48,975 bases of DNA from an uncultured Lentisphaeraceae bacterium (GCA_949282555.1 CASDPK010000016.1:1-48975); one strand, 5' to 3'. Shown: positions 16,283 through 25,448, numbered from the stretch's first letter. Notes: generated from the sequence alone by a model not told the origin. Program-made: numbers and translations.

Positions 16283-17115
16283 GCTTGCCACCTTACATAG
16301 GCTCCGGAGGGAAGGGCAAAGGTTTCTGCTTGGCCGGTGAGGCACATTTCCCCGGCGGAAAACGCTCCTCCGAGTCCGCGCAGAGCTTGCGTGAGGATAT
16401 TTTGGAGGACAATAGGGGTGTGGCCAGGTGTGTGGGCGCTGAGTAGAAGAAAACGAGGCGATGAACTGAGGAGTGAACGGCAAAGGCGAAGCGTTTCCGT
16501 GAGATCGCGTTCGATTTTATAGGTTTCACCACTGCCTCCGCGCCCGTAAGTTGGGGGGTCAAGGATGATGCCATCATAGACCCTGCCTCTGCGAAGTTCA
16601 CGATTCATGAACTTGTGTACGTCATCGACAATCCAACGGATGGGGTGCGCCTCAAGACCATTCAGCGTGGCATTGCTACGCGCCCATTGAACCATTCCTT
16701 TTGAGGCGTCTACATGGCAAACTTCGGCGCCTCCATGGGCAGCCGCCAGCGTCGATCCTCCGGAGTACGCGAAGAGGTTGAGCACGCGAGGGCGAATGCC
16801 GTTTTTCGGTGCGCAGAGCTGTTTGATCCAAGCCCATTGCGCACGTTGCTCGGGGAAGATTCCCAAGTGGCCAAAGTCCGTTCCGGAAAGTCGAAAACGT
16901 GTTCCGTCAACGTCAATGGTCCATTCTTTCGGCAAGCGATTTCGACCATGCCACCGGTTGCCATCCTCACGGTCAAAGGTTGCGTCGGCCTGTTTCCAGA
17001 GCGCAGGATGCTGGGGTTGCCATACGGCTTGCGCGCAAGGACGAGAAAGCACAATGTCGCCGAAACGTTCCAGCTTCGCGCCATTGCCACTGTCGAGGAG
17101 TTCGTAATCGTTCAT
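16279..17115 (-). CDS. Class I SAM methyltransferase, RlmI/RlmK-like
   Basis: A Rossmann-fold methyltransferase similar to the 23S rRNA cytosine-methylating RlmI/RlmK core (COG1092). The 278-residue product has an N-terminal beta-domain ending in [17 protein letters not shown]. The SAM-binding motif is [30 protein letters not shown] (about 120-150), and the substrate motif is [10 protein letters not shown] (about 200). The full-length RlmI PUA domain is missing. ATG 17115 is set by overlap with the rnc stop (ATGA) and by the start of similarity. rRNA is a likely but unproved substrate, and the rnc neighbour fits an RNA role. Confidence 0.85.
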   Translation of the reverse strand: MNDYELLDSGNGAKLERFGDIVLSRPCAQAVWQPQHPALWKQADATFDREDGNRWHGRNRLPKEWTIDVDGTRFRLSGTDFGHLGIFPEQRAQWAWIKQLCAPKNGIRPRVLNLFAYSGGSTLAAAHGGAEVCHVDASKGMVQWARSNATLNGLEAHPIRWIVDDVHKFMNRELRRGRVYDGIILDPPTYGRGGSGETYKIERDLTETLRLCRSLLSSSPRFLLLSAHTPGHTPIVLQNILTQALRGLGGAFSAGEMCLTGQAETFALPSGAYVRWQA

Positions 17116-17783
17116 GGGTGAGGGTGGGGGATGGGATTGATCGCCGCATGGCGTTCCAACAGACGACGTGCGGCATCCGCTTCTGCGGCCTTGCGTGAGG
17201 GACCAGACCCCTCCGCAGTTTCGCTTCCGAGCATCACGGAGCACCGAAACCACGGGGCATGAGAGGGGCCTTCCATTGCGAGCAACGTGTATTTGGGCTC
17301 TTCGTGGAATTGGCGTTGGCCCAAGCGTTGCAACTCTCCTTTGGGATTGTCCGAATCCCCTGTGCAATGATTGAGGTTTTGAAAGTCTTCGGCTCTGAAG
17401 AAAGTGTCAAAGAGAGGGCGTACTCCGTCCATGCCGCCATCGAGCCATGCGGCCCCGAAAAGAGCTTCCGTTGCATCAACAAGAGCCTTTTTCGGCCAAG
17501 CCACCCCAAGGTTATGTTCGGTCAACAGTTCACCCACCTTGAGACGGTCGGCACGCTCCAGCAAGGCTTTCCCAGAGACGAGATGAAGGCGCATATCCGT
17601 CAAAACGCCTTCATCTGCATTGGGGTAAAGGGCGTAGAGACGCTCTGAGACCAACAACTGAAGCACCGCATCTCCGAGGAACTCCAGCCGTTGGTTGTCC
17701 GGTTCCCGACGGTTGGGTGCCGGGACCGTGAGGGCTCTGCGCTTCAGCGCGACATCTTTGAATGTGTAAGGGAAGTCGCTCAC
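17112..17783 (-). CDS. rnc: Ribonuclease III
   Basis: RNase III cleaves double-stranded RNA in rRNA and mRNA processing. The 223-residue product has the signature [21 protein letters not shown] (about 30-50), with Glu and Asp metal ligands. The second acidic cluster is [16 protein letters not shown] (about 100-115). A C-terminal dsRNA-binding domain includes [21 protein letters not shown] and [13 protein letters not shown]. The start is GTG, within a GTGA overlap with the qmcA stop. It ends in an ATGA overlap with the methyltransferase, so it is embedded in a translationally coupled operon. Confidence 0.96.
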   Translation of the reverse strand: MSDFPYTFKDVALKRRALTVPAPNRREPDNQRLEFLGDAVLQLLVSERLYALYPNADEGVLTDMRLHLVSGKALLERADRLKVGELLTEHNLGVAWPKKALVDATEALFGAAWLDGGMDGVRPLFDTFFRAEDFQNLNHCTGDSDNPKGELQRLGQRQFHEEPKYTLLAMEGPSHAPWFRCSVMLGSETAEGSGPSRKAAEADAARRLLERHAAINPIPHPHP

Positions 17784-18694
17784 TTTTTCCCCACCACGGA
17801 GGTGGCGAGTTTTAACACGGAGGCGATATCGGTCAAGTTGGTGGGGAGAACCATCGTGGTGCCTTCCTTGGCCAACTTGCCGAACTCGGCAAGATATTGC
17901 TCCGCGAGGCGCAGGTTGACGGCTTCCACTCCGCCTTCATTGGTGCTGATGGACTGAGCGATAGAACCGATACCTTGCGCGGTGGCTTGGGCAACGAGCA
18001 GAATTTCCTGCGCGCGACCCTCAGCTTCATTGATGCGGCGGCGCTTTTCACCTTCCGAACGTGCAATGGCTTCCTGCTTTTCGCCCTCGGCACGATTGAT
18101 ACGTGCCTGACGCTCACCTTCGGATTCGGCGATCATGGCCCGCTTTTCGCGTTCGGCTCGCATCTGCTTTTCCATCGCGTCGCGAATGGTGCGCGGAGGC
18201 GTGATGGATTTGATTTCGTAGCGGGTGACCTTGATGCCCCAAGGATCGGACGCTTTGTCCACCGCGCCACAAATGGCGGCATTGATGGAATCGCGAACCT
18301 CAAAGATGGCATCGAGATCGAGCTTGCCGATTTCTGAGCGCATCGTGGTTTGGGCCAACTGAGTGGACGCCCAAAGATAATTGTCGATGCCGTAGGAAGC
18401 TTTCACGGGGTCCATCACTTGGAGATACAGGATGCCGTCCACATCCACCGTGATGTTGTCCTTGGTGATGCACTGCTGAGGGGGGACATCGATGGGCGTC
18501 TCCTTGAGCGTGCGGCGATAGGCCACCCGGTCAATAAAGGGCACGAGAATATGGAACCCTGCTTCCAGTGTGGCATTGTATTTGCCCAAACGCTCAACGA
18601 TATACGCCGAGCGCTGAGGCACAATGATGGCCGACATGAAGAGTACGACCACAACGGCTGCGATGAGCACGATGAGAATGATCAGTCCGGGCAT
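17780..18694 (-). CDS. qmcA: SPFH/Band 7 membrane protein (paraslipin, QmcA-like)
   Basis: SPFH proteins form large membrane-bound oligomers that organise membrane regions and associate with proteases. The 304-residue product has an N-terminal membrane segment (LIILIVLIAAVVVVLFMSAII), then the Band 7 domain with IVPQRSAYIVERLGKYNATLEAGFH and ITPPRTIRDAMEKQMRAEREKRA. A long charged helical region has repeated EGE(R/K) units (about 185-245). ATG 18694 follows AGAAAGGACAACGTC. The NfeD-family gene lies 29 bases upstream, the usual partner of this family. Confidence 0.93.
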   Translation of the reverse strand: MPGLIILIVLIAAVVVVLFMSAIIVPQRSAYIVERLGKYNATLEAGFHILVPFIDRVAYRRTLKETPIDVPPQQCITKDNITVDVDGILYLQVMDPVKASYGIDNYLWASTQLAQTTMRSEIGKLDLDAIFEVRDSINAAICGAVDKASDPWGIKVTRYEIKSITPPRTIRDAMEKQMRAEREKRAMIAESEGERQARINRAEGEKQEAIARSEGEKRRRINEAEGRAQEILLVAQATAQGIGSIAQSISTNEGGVEAVNLRLAEQYLAEFGKLAKEGTTMVLPTNLTDIASVLKLATSVVGKK

Positions 18695-18723
18695 GACGTT
18701 GTCCTTTCTGTTGGGGGAGTGGA

Positions 18724-19152
18724 TTATTTGACGTTGAGGGTGATGTTCGTGCGAGCAACGACAGTGACGGTTTCGCCTTTTGCGATGGGGCGCTCCGCGG
18801 AAGCGGTCCACTCTGTGCCGTGCAGGGAAACACGTCCCGTTCGAGGAGGCTCAATGGCCTCCGTGACTTCGACGGTCGCGCCGATGAGGCCATCGTCATC
18901 TGCGTCTGCTGCCGTGGGGCCGCGCTTTCCATGGAGTGTCTTTCGGAAACAACGGCGCCCAATGACCAACGCGCACACGGAAGCTCCGGCAAAGACGTAC
19001 CCCTGAACGAGCAGGGAAGCGTCTGTAAATTGCGCCACGGCTGCGGCCACCAAAGCACCAACGCCAAAAAAGATGATGACGAACCCAGGAATAACAAGTT
19101 CGGCGATCGCCAGCAGAAGTCCGAGGACAAACCAAAGAGAAGCAAGCGTCAT
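18724..19152 (-). CDS. NfeD-family membrane protein
   Basis: NfeD proteins accompany SPFH proteins and are thought to support their assembly. The short form here has 142 residues, with two or three membrane helices (LWFVLGLLLAIAELVIPGFVIIFFGVGALVAAAVA) and a C-terminal OB-fold domain beginning near GLIGATVEVTEAI and ending in a typical VVARTNITLNVK-like strand. The GFVIIFFGVGALVAA segment is diagnostic of the family. Start ATG 19152 is taken because the longer in-frame extension has no similarity and runs into the fcl gene. It lies 25 bases after fcl. Confidence 0.88.
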   Translation of the reverse strand: MTLASLWFVLGLLLAIAELVIPGFVIIFFGVGALVAAAVAQFTDASLLVQGYVFAGASVCALVIGRRCFRKTLHGKRGPTAADADDDGLIGATVEVTEAIEPPRTGRVSLHGTEWTASAERPIAKGETVTVVARTNITLNVK

Positions 19153-19177
19153 AAAACCCTCCGTTTCGGAGCGAACG

Positions 19178-20131
19178 TTAATGGCCCAAGCGGATATCTC
19201 CTCGCGCCAGAGCTTCGCGATATTCGGCAACGGTTCGCGCGATACCTTCCTCCAAGTCGATCTTGGGCGTCCATCCAAACGAACGGAGCAAGGAAGAATC
19301 GCAAAGTTTGCGCGGGGTGCCATCCGGTTTGGAGGCGTCCCAACGGATCTCGGCGGGACATCCTGTTGCGGTGCGCACAATCTCGGCAAGCTGGCGAATG
19401 GTAACCTCGCGCCCAGAGCCCACATTCATGAGGTCGGGGGGATTTTCCATCTCCAAGGCGTAAAGGCAGGCTTCCGCAAGGTCATCCACGTGCAGGAACT
19501 CACGCAACGGCGTTCCGGTGCCCCACAGATCCACGAAGGGAGCGCCCTCCGTGCGGGCCAGCTCAAACTTCCGAATCATCGTGGGGAGCACATGGCCACC
19601 CACCACATCGTAGTTATCGCCGGTGCCGTAGAGATTCGTAGGCATCAGTGAGTGGTAACACACGCCGAACTGCCGACGATAAAACTCGCAAAGCTTGAGC
19701 CCGGAAATCTTGGCGAGCGCATAACCCTCGTTGGTTTTTTCCAATGGAGCGGTAAGAAGCGCCGATTCGGGAATGGGCTGGGGGGCCATGCGCGGATAAA
19801 TGCACGATGAACCTAAAAACAGCAACCGCTTGCATCCAGCACGATATGCGGCATCCACCACATTGGCGGCAATCATCAGGTTCTCGTAAAGGAACACGGC
19901 GTTGGCCGCGCTGTTGGCTCCAATCCCGCCGACTTTCGCCGCCGCGACAATGACCACGTCGGGCTTGTGCTCAGAAAACCATGCACGCGTGGCGGCTTGG
20001 TTGGTGAGATCGAGTTCACTGTGACGTGCCGTCAGGATCTTCGTGCACCCTTTGGCGCGAAGAGCCCGAACGACGGCCGAGCCTACCATCCCTCGATGGC
20101 CGGCGACGTAATAAGAGTGGGCGGTGTCCAT
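19178..20131 (-). CDS. fcl: GDP-L-fucose synthase
   Basis: The second enzyme of GDP-L-fucose synthesis, an epimerase/reductase acting on GDP-4-keto-6-deoxymannose with NADPH. The 317-residue protein has the short-chain dehydrogenase nucleotide motif AGHRGMVGSAVVRAL (about 10-24), AAKVGGIGANSA, and the catalytic region SSCIYPRMAPQPIPES. The YxxxK pair is YALAKISGLKLCEFY, and the product motif NLYGTGDNYD follows. ATG 20131 follows AGGGGTACATC. Gmd is encoded 25 bases upstream, the usual pair. Confidence 0.96.
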   Translation of the reverse strand: MDTAHSYYVAGHRGMVGSAVVRALRAKGCTKILTARHSELDLTNQAATRAWFSEHKPDVVIVAAAKVGGIGANSAANAVFLYENLMIAANVVDAAYRAGCKRLLFLGSSCIYPRMAPQPIPESALLTAPLEKTNEGYALAKISGLKLCEFYRRQFGVCYHSLMPTNLYGTGDNYDVVGGHVLPTMIRKFELARTEGAPFVDLWGTGTPLREFLHVDDLAEACLYALEMENPPDLMNVGSGREVTIRQLAEIVRTATGCPAEIRWDASKPDGTPRKLCDSSLLRSFGWTPKIDLEEGIARTVAEYREALARGDIRLGH

Positions 20132-20156
20132 GATGTACCCCTTCTGTCGCGGAAGA

Positions 20157-21191
20157 TCAATCCGCACGCTCGACGGCCCGGCCCTCACGCGCTGCAGCCG
20201 CTTCTTGCCGAGCGACGGCAAGATCGGCCTCCACCATCATCTTGACGAGCGCCTTAAAGGTCACCTTTGGCTCCCAACCCAGCTGTTCGCGGGCTTTGGT
20301 CGGGTCTCCCAACAATTGCTCAACCTCCGCGGGGCGATCATAACGGGCGTCATGCTCCACGTAACGCTCCCAGTCCATGTCCAACAGACCGAACGCCTCT
20401 TGGCAGAACTCCTTCACGGAGTGCATTTCCCCGGTGGCGAGCACAAAGTCGTCGGGACGATCATGTTGGAGAATACGCCACATACCTTCCACGTAATCTC
20501 CGGCGAAGCCCCAATCTCTCAACGCATTCACGTTGCCGAGATAAAGCTTGTCCTGCATCCCCAACTTGATGCGCGCCGCGGCCATCGTGATTTTGCGCGT
20601 CACAAAGGTGGGGCCACGGCGGGGGCTTTCGTGGTTGAACAAGATTCCGTTCGAAGCAAAAAGATTGTACGCCTCGCGGTAATTCTTCACGGCCCAAAAA
20701 CCGTAGAGCTTTGCGACGGCGTAAGGAGAGCGCGGATAAAAGGGCGTCGTCTCACGTTGCGGCACCTCCTGCACCTTTCCGTAGAGTTCGGAGGTGGAAG
20801 CTTGATAGAACTTCACCTTGCCGGCAAGTCCCGTCAAGCGGATGGCCTCAAGCAGACGCATGGTTCCCAATGCCACCACATCGCCGGTGTAATCGGGGGC
20901 GTCGAACGAAACGCGCACATGGCTCTGCGCGGCAAGATGGTAGACCTCGTTGGGCTGAATCTCATAAATGAGGCGGCAGAGACTTCCGGCATCCGTCACG
21001 TCCCCGTAATGCAAGTGCAGGCGTACACCAGCGACGTGTGGGTCCTGATAAAGATGGTCGATGCGTTGCGTGTTGAAACTGGAGGAACGGCGGATGAGGC
21101 CGTGAACCTCGTAACCCTTTTCCAGAAGCAATTCTGTCAGATAAGACCCATCTTGCCCCGTGATACCAGTAATGAGAGCGATCTTGTGCAT
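20157..21191 (-). CDS. gmd: GDP-mannose 4,6-dehydratase
   Basis: Converts GDP-D-mannose to GDP-4-keto-6-deoxy-D-mannose, the first step to GDP-L-fucose. The 344-residue product begins [29 protein letters not shown], the NADP-binding motif of the family. It continues with [40 protein letters not shown] with the catalytic Thr-Ser-Glu, [10 protein letters not shown] with the active Tyr and Lys, and [13 protein letters not shown]. Length is normal. A consensus -10 box, TATAAT, lies at 21242-21247. It is the first gene of a seven-gene minus-strand run. Confidence 0.97.
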   Translation of the reverse strand: MHKIALITGITGQDGSYLTELLLEKGYEVHGLIRRSSSFNTQRIDHLYQDPHVAGVRLHLHYGDVTDAGSLCRLIYEIQPNEVYHLAAQSHVRVSFDAPDYTGDVVALGTMRLLEAIRLTGLAGKVKFYQASTSELYGKVQEVPQRETTPFYPRSPYAVAKLYGFWAVKNYREAYNLFASNGILFNHESPRRGPTFVTRKITMAAARIKLGMQDKLYLGNVNALRDWGFAGDYVEGMWRILQHDRPDDFVLATGEMHSVKEFCQEAFGLLDMDWERYVEHDARYDRPAEVEQLLGDPTKAREQLGWEPKVTFKALVKMMVEADLAVARQEAAAAREGRAVERAD

Positions 21192-21241
21192 ATCCGTCCT
21201 TACAATGTATTGAGAAGGGCACATCCCGCCCCTCTCCCCGA

Positions 21242-21269
21242 ATTATACCGAAAATAGAGAAGATGTGTA
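21242..21269 (-). promoter_or_regulatory. Promoter of the gmd operon
   Basis: On the minus strand TATAAT (21242-21247) is a perfect -10 box, and TACACA (21264-21269) is a four-of-six -35 box 16 bases upstream. The gmd start lies about 50 bases downstream. The plus-strand oad promoter is about 230 bases away in the same divergent region. Confidence 0.6.
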
Positions 21270-21344
21270 CGGGGTGTCGAAGCGAGAAAGGTGAAATCCT
21301 GCCGAACTGAACGAAATGATGCCTCGTGGGTCGTCTTTCGCGAG

Positions 21345-21454
21345 CTCCTCCGTATCTCCCCTTGAGATATAGTGCATCTTCCACGCCGATATGGAGCGTC
21401 TGAATGTGACATCTAGGCGGAGCTGTCGCGCAGGGCGTTTCCCCTTGAATTGTG
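21345..21454 (+). repeat. Intergenic repeat family, copy A
   Basis: This 110-base stretch in the 399-base divergent region between gmd and oadG aligns along its length with 30188-30299. The shared start is CTCCTCCGTATCT, and both have ATGTGAC in the middle and TTTCCC-TTGA near the end. Its opening can fold: CTCCGTATCT (21348-21357) faces AGATATAGTG (21365-21374), though three pairs are broken. It codes for nothing evident. Confidence 0.75.
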
Positions 21455-21461
21455 AAAATTA

Positions 21462-21478
21462 CATTGTGGACGATTCAA
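21462..21478 (+). promoter_or_regulatory. 17-bp box shared with the terminal repeats
   Basis: CATTGTGGACGATTCAA here is identical to 81-97 and to the reverse complement of 48880-48896. It lies 18 bases before a TTGTAA box, or 25 bases before the alternative -35 position, of the oad promoter. In all three places it is upstream of a promoter, which suits a protein-binding site. A partial inverted copy (TTGAATTGT) begins at 21445. Confidence 0.7.
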
Positions 21479-21496
21479 CCTTGCTTGCTAACGAAA

Positions 21497-21532
21497 TTGT
21501 AACTTTATAAATCTGCAAATATATGCTATAGT
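21497..21532 (+). promoter_or_regulatory. Promoter region of the oad operon
   Basis: This is an A+T-rich block unlike its surroundings. TTGTAA (21497-21502) is 17 bases from TATATG (21520-21525). TATAGT (21527-21532) is an alternative -10 box, with a weak TTTATA 17 bases upstream. A small hairpin with arms CGGCGT/ACGCCG follows at about 21552-21566 in the leader. Confidence 0.6.
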
Positions 21533-21590
21533 AGGCGCGATTCTTTGGTACCGGCGTGTTACGCCGCTAAGAAAACGAAGAGAGGTCCGT

Positions 21591-21806
21591 ATGCTTCAAC
21601 AAGGTTTGGTGCTTTTGGTCGCTGGCATGGGCATTGCCATCGGCTTTTTGTTCGTGTTGTCCGTGGTGACAACGGCAATGAGCAAGTTGGTGCCTTATAT
21701 CAACGTGCTCCCGGATCCTGAACCGAAGAAAACCGCCAAGCCGCAGACGGCCTCCGCAGACGATGCCGCCGTGGCTGTGGCCATTGCTGTGGCAAGCCAG
21801 CGCTAA
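21591..21806 (+). CDS. oadG: Oxaloacetate decarboxylase, gamma subunit
   Basis: OadG is the small membrane subunit that holds the sodium-pumping decarboxylase together. The 71-residue product has one N-terminal membrane helix (LVLLVAGMGIAIGFLFVLSVV), the conserved TTAMSKLVPYINV stretch, and an Ala/Pro-rich tail, all typical. AGAGAGGTCCGT precedes the ATG. oadA begins 45 bases after it and oadB after that, giving the full pump in one operon. Confidence 0.9.
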   Translation: MLQQGLVLLVAGMGIAIGFLFVLSVVTTAMSKLVPYINVLPDPEPKKTAKPQTASADDAAVAVAIAVASQR

Positions 21807-21851
21807 GCTTTTTCCTTACCCCACATCCTCAAAGAAAGTCAAGGTCAGACG

Positions 21852-23645
21852 ATGAGCAAGAAAATCAAGTTCATGTGCACCGCATTCCGCGACGGCTTCC
21901 AGTCCGTGTACGGAGCGCGTGTTCTTTCCAAGGATTTCATGCCGGCGGTGAAGGTCGCCTACGATGCAGGCATCCGTTGGTTTGAGGCCGGTGGCGGGGC
22001 TCGTTTCCAGAGCTGCTATTTTTACTGCCAGGAAGACGCTTTCGATGTGATGGACGCTTTCCGCAAGACCTGCCCTGATGCGGATTTGCAGACCCTTTCG
22101 CGTGGCGTGAATGTGGTGGGGCTTGATAGCCAGCCTTCGGATATCATCAAGTTGCATGCCGAGATGTTCAAGAAGCACGGCATGACGACGATTCGCAATT
22201 TCGACGCGCTCAACGATGTGAACAACCTCAAGTGGTCCGGCCAGTGCATCCATGACGCCGGGTTGAAGCATGAGGTGGTCGTGACGATGATGGGGTTGCC
22301 TCCCGGTGTGGACAATAAGGGAGCTCATACGCCCGAGTTTTATGCTGAGCGCATCAAGCAGATCCTCAAGGCTGAGATTCCTTTTGATCGCGTGTGCTTC
22401 AAGGATGCCTCGGGCACGACCGCTCCTCGCACGGTTTATGAGACCATCAAGCGTGCGCGCAAGCTTCTGCCCAGCGGAACGCACATTCAGTTCCATTCGC
22501 ATGAGACCGCCGGCAATGGCTTGACCTGCTACCTCGCGGCCCTCGAGGGCGGTGCGGATGGCGTGGATCTTTCCATGGCGCCTGTCTCCGGTGGTACCTG
22601 CCAGCCCGACATTATCACGATGTGGCATGCGTTGCGCGGTTCGGAGTTCGATTTGGATATCGACATCGAGAAGATCCGCGGGGCGGAGGAGGCCTTTAAG
22701 GAGGCGATGAAGGATTACTTCCTCCCGCCTGAGGCGATGCACTCCAATCCCGTGATCATTTGGTCGCCCATGCCCGGCGGTGCGCTCACGGCCAACACCC
22801 AGATGCTCCGTGACAATGGGCTGATGGACAAGTATGACCAGATGATCGATGAGATGTACGACTCCGTGCGTTGCGGCGGATTCGGCACGTCCGTTACGCC
22901 CGTTTCTCAATTCTACTTCCAGCAGGCCTTCAACAACGTCATGTTTGGTAAGTGGAAGAAGATCGCTCCCGGCTATGGCAAGATGGTGCTCGGCTATTTC
23001 GGCAAGACGCCCGTCGCTCCCGATCCCGAGGTCGTTAAGATCGCCGCGGAACAGTTGAAGCTCGAGCCTACGACGAAGACGGTTCTTGAGATCAACGATG
23101 CCGACCCCAAGAAGGGCCGCAAGGCTGCGGAGGCGATGCTCGCGGCGGCAGGGCTCCCTGTTTCCGAGGAGAACCTGTTCATTGCCGCCTCTTGCCTTGA
23201 AAAGGGTATCGCTTACCTCAAGGATCCTAAGAGTGCCCCGCTTGGGATTCGTCTGAACGAGAAGCCCAAGGCCGCGAAGGCCGCCGGTGGCGCATGCACC
23301 GTTACGGTGAATGGCAAGGCCTATGGCGTGGAGCTCAAGGATGGCAAGGCGATCGTCAACGGCAAGACGTACGATTTCTCCGTGGCTGATGGCATTGCCG
23401 TCGCTTCTGCCGTTGCCGGTGCCTCCGCTGCGACGGGTGAAGCGATCACGGCTCCTGTTCCCGGTTTGATCTTGCGCATTACGGCTCAGCCTGGCACCTC
23501 CGTCAAGGCAAATGACGAGATTCTCGTTATGGAAGCCATGAAGATGGAAATGCCCATTAAGGCGCCCAAGGATGGTGTCGTTGGGTCTATCGCCGTTGCC
23601 AGCGGTGACAAGGTCAACGCCGGCGATATCCTTGCCACGATGTAA
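21852..23645 (+). CDS. oadA: Oxaloacetate decarboxylase, alpha subunit (biotin carrier and carboxyltransferase)
   Basis: OadA moves the carboxyl group of oxaloacetate to its own biotin, giving pyruvate. The 597-residue product has a carboxyltransferase TIM barrel with CTAFRDGFQS near residue 10, RNFDALNDVNNL (about 116), catalytic-lysine motif CFKDASGTTAPR (about 195) and metal-binding FHSHETAGNG (about 217). The conserved PYC/OAD domain follows, and a C-terminal biotinyl domain has the EAMKMEMP biotinylation site (about 560). The barrel motifs differ from common OadA (TLRDGHQS, KDMAGLL), but the key residues are kept. It lies between oadG and oadB. Pyruvate carboxylase is excluded because the ATP-grasp biotin carboxylase domain is absent. 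Confidence 0.93.
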   Translation: MSKKIKFMCTAFRDGFQSVYGARVLSKDFMPAVKVAYDAGIRWFEAGGGARFQSCYFYCQEDAFDVMDAFRKTCPDADLQTLSRGVNVVGLDSQPSDIIKLHAEMFKKHGMTTIRNFDALNDVNNLKWSGQCIHDAGLKHEVVVTMMGLPPGVDNKGAHTPEFYAERIKQILKAEIPFDRVCFKDASGTTAPRTVYETIKRARKLLPSGTHIQFHSHETAGNGLTCYLAALEGGADGVDLSMAPVSGGTCQPDIITMWHALRGSEFDLDIDIEKIRGAEEAFKEAMKDYFLPPEAMHSNPVIIWSPMPGGALTANTQMLRDNGLMDKYDQMIDEMYDSVRCGGFGTSVTPVSQFYFQQAFNNVMFGKWKKIAPGYGKMVLGYFGKTPVAPDPEVVKIAAEQLKLEPTTKTVLEINDADPKKGRKAAEAMLAAAGLPVSEENLFIAASCLEKGIAYLKDPKSAPLGIRLNEKPKAAKAAGGACTVTVNGKAYGVELKDGKAIVNGKTYDFSVADGIAVASAVAGASAATGEAITAPVPGLILRITAQPGTSVKANDEILVMEAMKMEMPIKAPKDGVVGSIAVASGDKVNAGDILATM

Positions 23646-23665
23646 GCGCATAAGGAGATTCCTTT

Positions 23666-25351
23666 ATGTTGAAACACATTGCATTGGCGTTGGCCTTGAC
23701 GATGGGGGTCTGTGCGTTTGCACAGACGCCCGTCCAAAAGGCGAAGCCCGCCACCACAACAACTGAAGCTTCTTCCGACAAGTTTGCCGGGATCAACTCC
23801 ATGGTTCAGCTCGTCAAGCTTCGCCGTCAGCTCCTTCAGGCCAATGATGCGGCGTTTGAGGACAAGACCAATAACACGGATCAGCGCTTCCACGGGTCTT
23901 ATCTCCATATCACGAATGGATATATGACCACCGATGCCACCCCCGGCGCGGTCAAGGCGGAGTATGAGGCATACAACTACTATGTGAACCCCAAAACGGG
24001 GAAGCGTCAGTTGCGGTTCCCTGATCTTGAAGGTAAGCAGTTGGATTTGCCCTCTGTTTCTGGTGTGATCCATTCCCATCAGGTCGGTGACTGGCAGTTG
24101 ACCGCGAGCCGCATCAAGAGCATGTGGGATTCCACGGGAATCATGGGCTTCACGCTCAAGGAGAAACCCGCGCCCGCCGAAGTCGCCGAAGCTTTGCCCT
24201 CCGCTCATCCCAAGACGGTGCTTCCTTTCGGTGTGAGCCAGCTTGTGATGATTGTGGTTTGCCTCGTGCTGGTCTACCTCGCAATCGTCAAAGAGTTTGA
24301 ACCGTTGCTCCTTTTGCCCATCGGTTTCGGTGGTTTGTTGGCGAACATTCCGTTCGCCGGCATCACTGCGGCCCCCGTGTTGGACACGCTGGGGAACGTG
24401 GTTGAGCCTGGTGGCTTCTTGTATTACACCTTTGAGATGGGTGTGAGCTCGGGTCTGTTCCCGATTCTCATCTTCATGGGTGTGGGTGCAATGACGGACT
24501 TTGGCCCCTTGATCGCCAATCCGCGTACGGCGTTGCTCGGTGCGGCCGCTCAGCTTGGCATCTTCACTGCGTTGTTGGGTGCGTTGGCGTTGACGCTTTG
24601 CTTCGAGGGGATCAACTTCTTCATCACGGATGCCGCCTCGATCGGTATCATCGGTGGTGCGGATGGCCCCACGGCGATTTGGTTGACGACCAAGCTCTCG
24701 CCTGATCTTCTCGGTGCAATCGCCGTTGCCGCCTATTCTTACATGGCGCTTGTCCCTGTGATTCAGCCGCCAATCATGAAGTTGCTGACCACCAAGGAAG
24801 ATCGCCTCATCAAGATGAAGCAGTTGCGCCCGGTCACCAAGATGGAGAAAGTGCTTTTCCCCATTACCGTGCTTTTGCTTTGTGCGGCGTTGTTGCCTTC
24901 TGCCGCGCCGTTGATTGGAGCGGTGATGCTGGGTAATCTTGCGAAGGAGTGTGGCGTTGTGGATCGTATCTCGGATACGATGGCCAACAGCCTCATCAAT
25001 ATCGTGACGATTCTTCTTGGCCTTTCGGTGGGCTCCAAGCTCGCTGCGGAGAAGTTCCTCACGTTTGAGACGCTCGGTATTCTTGTCCTTGGTGTCATCG
25101 CTTTCTCGGTTGGCACGGCCGGTGGCGTTTGGATGGCCAAGCTCATGAACCTCTTCAGCAAGGAGAAGATCAATCCGCTTATCGGTTCTGCCGGAGTTTC
25201 GGCGGTACCGATGGCCGCCCGTGTTTCCAACAAGGTTGGTTTGGAGTACGATCCCACGAACTTCCTCCTCATGCATGCGATGGGGCCGAACGTTTCCGGT
25301 GTGATTGGATCTGCCGTTGTGGCGGGTGTGCTTTATTTCTGCTGCCGCTGA
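23666..25351 (+). CDS. oadB: Oxaloacetate decarboxylase, beta subunit, with an exported N-terminal extension
   Basis: OadB is the integral membrane subunit that decarboxylates carboxybiotin and exports Na+. The last 370 residues are a standard OadB with about nine membrane segments. They include [33 protein letters not shown] and the ion-site motif [11 protein letters not shown] (about 330). About 185 extra residues precede this core: a signal peptide ([17 protein letters not shown]), then a soluble region with [32 protein letters not shown] and [14 protein letters not shown]. The extension is in frame and has AAGGAG at its start, so it is real. A strong terminator follows at 25370-25407. Confidence 0.93.
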   Translation: MLKHIALALALTMGVCAFAQTPVQKAKPATTTTEASSDKFAGINSMVQLVKLRRQLLQANDAAFEDKTNNTDQRFHGSYLHITNGYMTTDATPGAVKAEYEAYNYYVNPKTGKRQLRFPDLEGKQLDLPSVSGVIHSHQVGDWQLTASRIKSMWDSTGIMGFTLKEKPAPAEVAEALPSAHPKTVLPFGVSQLVMIVVCLVLVYLAIVKEFEPLLLLPIGFGGLLANIPFAGITAAPVLDTLGNVVEPGGFLYYTFEMGVSSGLFPILIFMGVGAMTDFGPLIANPRTALLGAAAQLGIFTALLGALALTLCFEGINFFITDAASIGIIGGADGPTAIWLTTKLSPDLLGAIAVAAYSYMALVPVIQPPIMKLLTTKEDRLIKMKQLRPVTKMEKVLFPITVLLLCAALLPSAAPLIGAVMLGNLAKECGVVDRISDTMANSLINIVTILLGLSVGSKLAAEKFLTFETLGILVLGVIAFSVGTAGGVWMAKLMNLFSKEKINPLIGSAGVSAVPMAARVSNKVGLEYDPTNFLLMHAMGPNVSGVIGSAVVAGVLYFCCR

Positions 25352-25369
25352 TTTGCGTGTCACGGGCAA

Positions 25370-25407
25370 CTGAAAGGGCACCGCGATTGCGGAGCCCTTT
25401 CAGTTTT
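25370..25407 (+). terminator. Terminator of the oad operon
   Basis: CTGAAAGGGC (25370-25379) and GCCCTTTCAG (25394-25403) form a perfect 10-bp stem. It has an inner self-complementary loop (CCGC-GATT-GCGG) and is followed by TTTT. It lies 18 bases after the oadB stop. Confidence 0.9.
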
Positions 25408-25428
25408 GATCAACATCCTCTTTGCTTG

Positions 25429-25448
25429 AAGGTGGAATAACACCTTTT
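25429..25448 (+). terminator. Second small terminator-like hairpin
   Basis: AAGGTG (25429-25434) and CACCTT (25441-25446) pair across a 6-base loop and run into TT. It overlaps the end of the convergent pseudouridine synthase gene. It is probably a back-up stop for the oad transcript or a stop for the minus-strand operon. Confidence 0.45.

Noticed and set aside
21192..21590. A riboswitch ahead of the oad operon
   Set aside because: Only a small hairpin and repeat copies are seen. No known aptamer core could be recognised, and promoter elements account for the conserved parts.
21852..23645. oadA as pyruvate carboxylase
   Set aside because: There is no ATP-grasp biotin carboxylase domain, and the gene sits between oadG and oadB.
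21816..23651. A 611-residue minus-strand open frame opposite oadA
   Set aside because: It is a shadow of the biased codon use in oadA. No domain or start signal is seen, and the plus-strand gene is certain.
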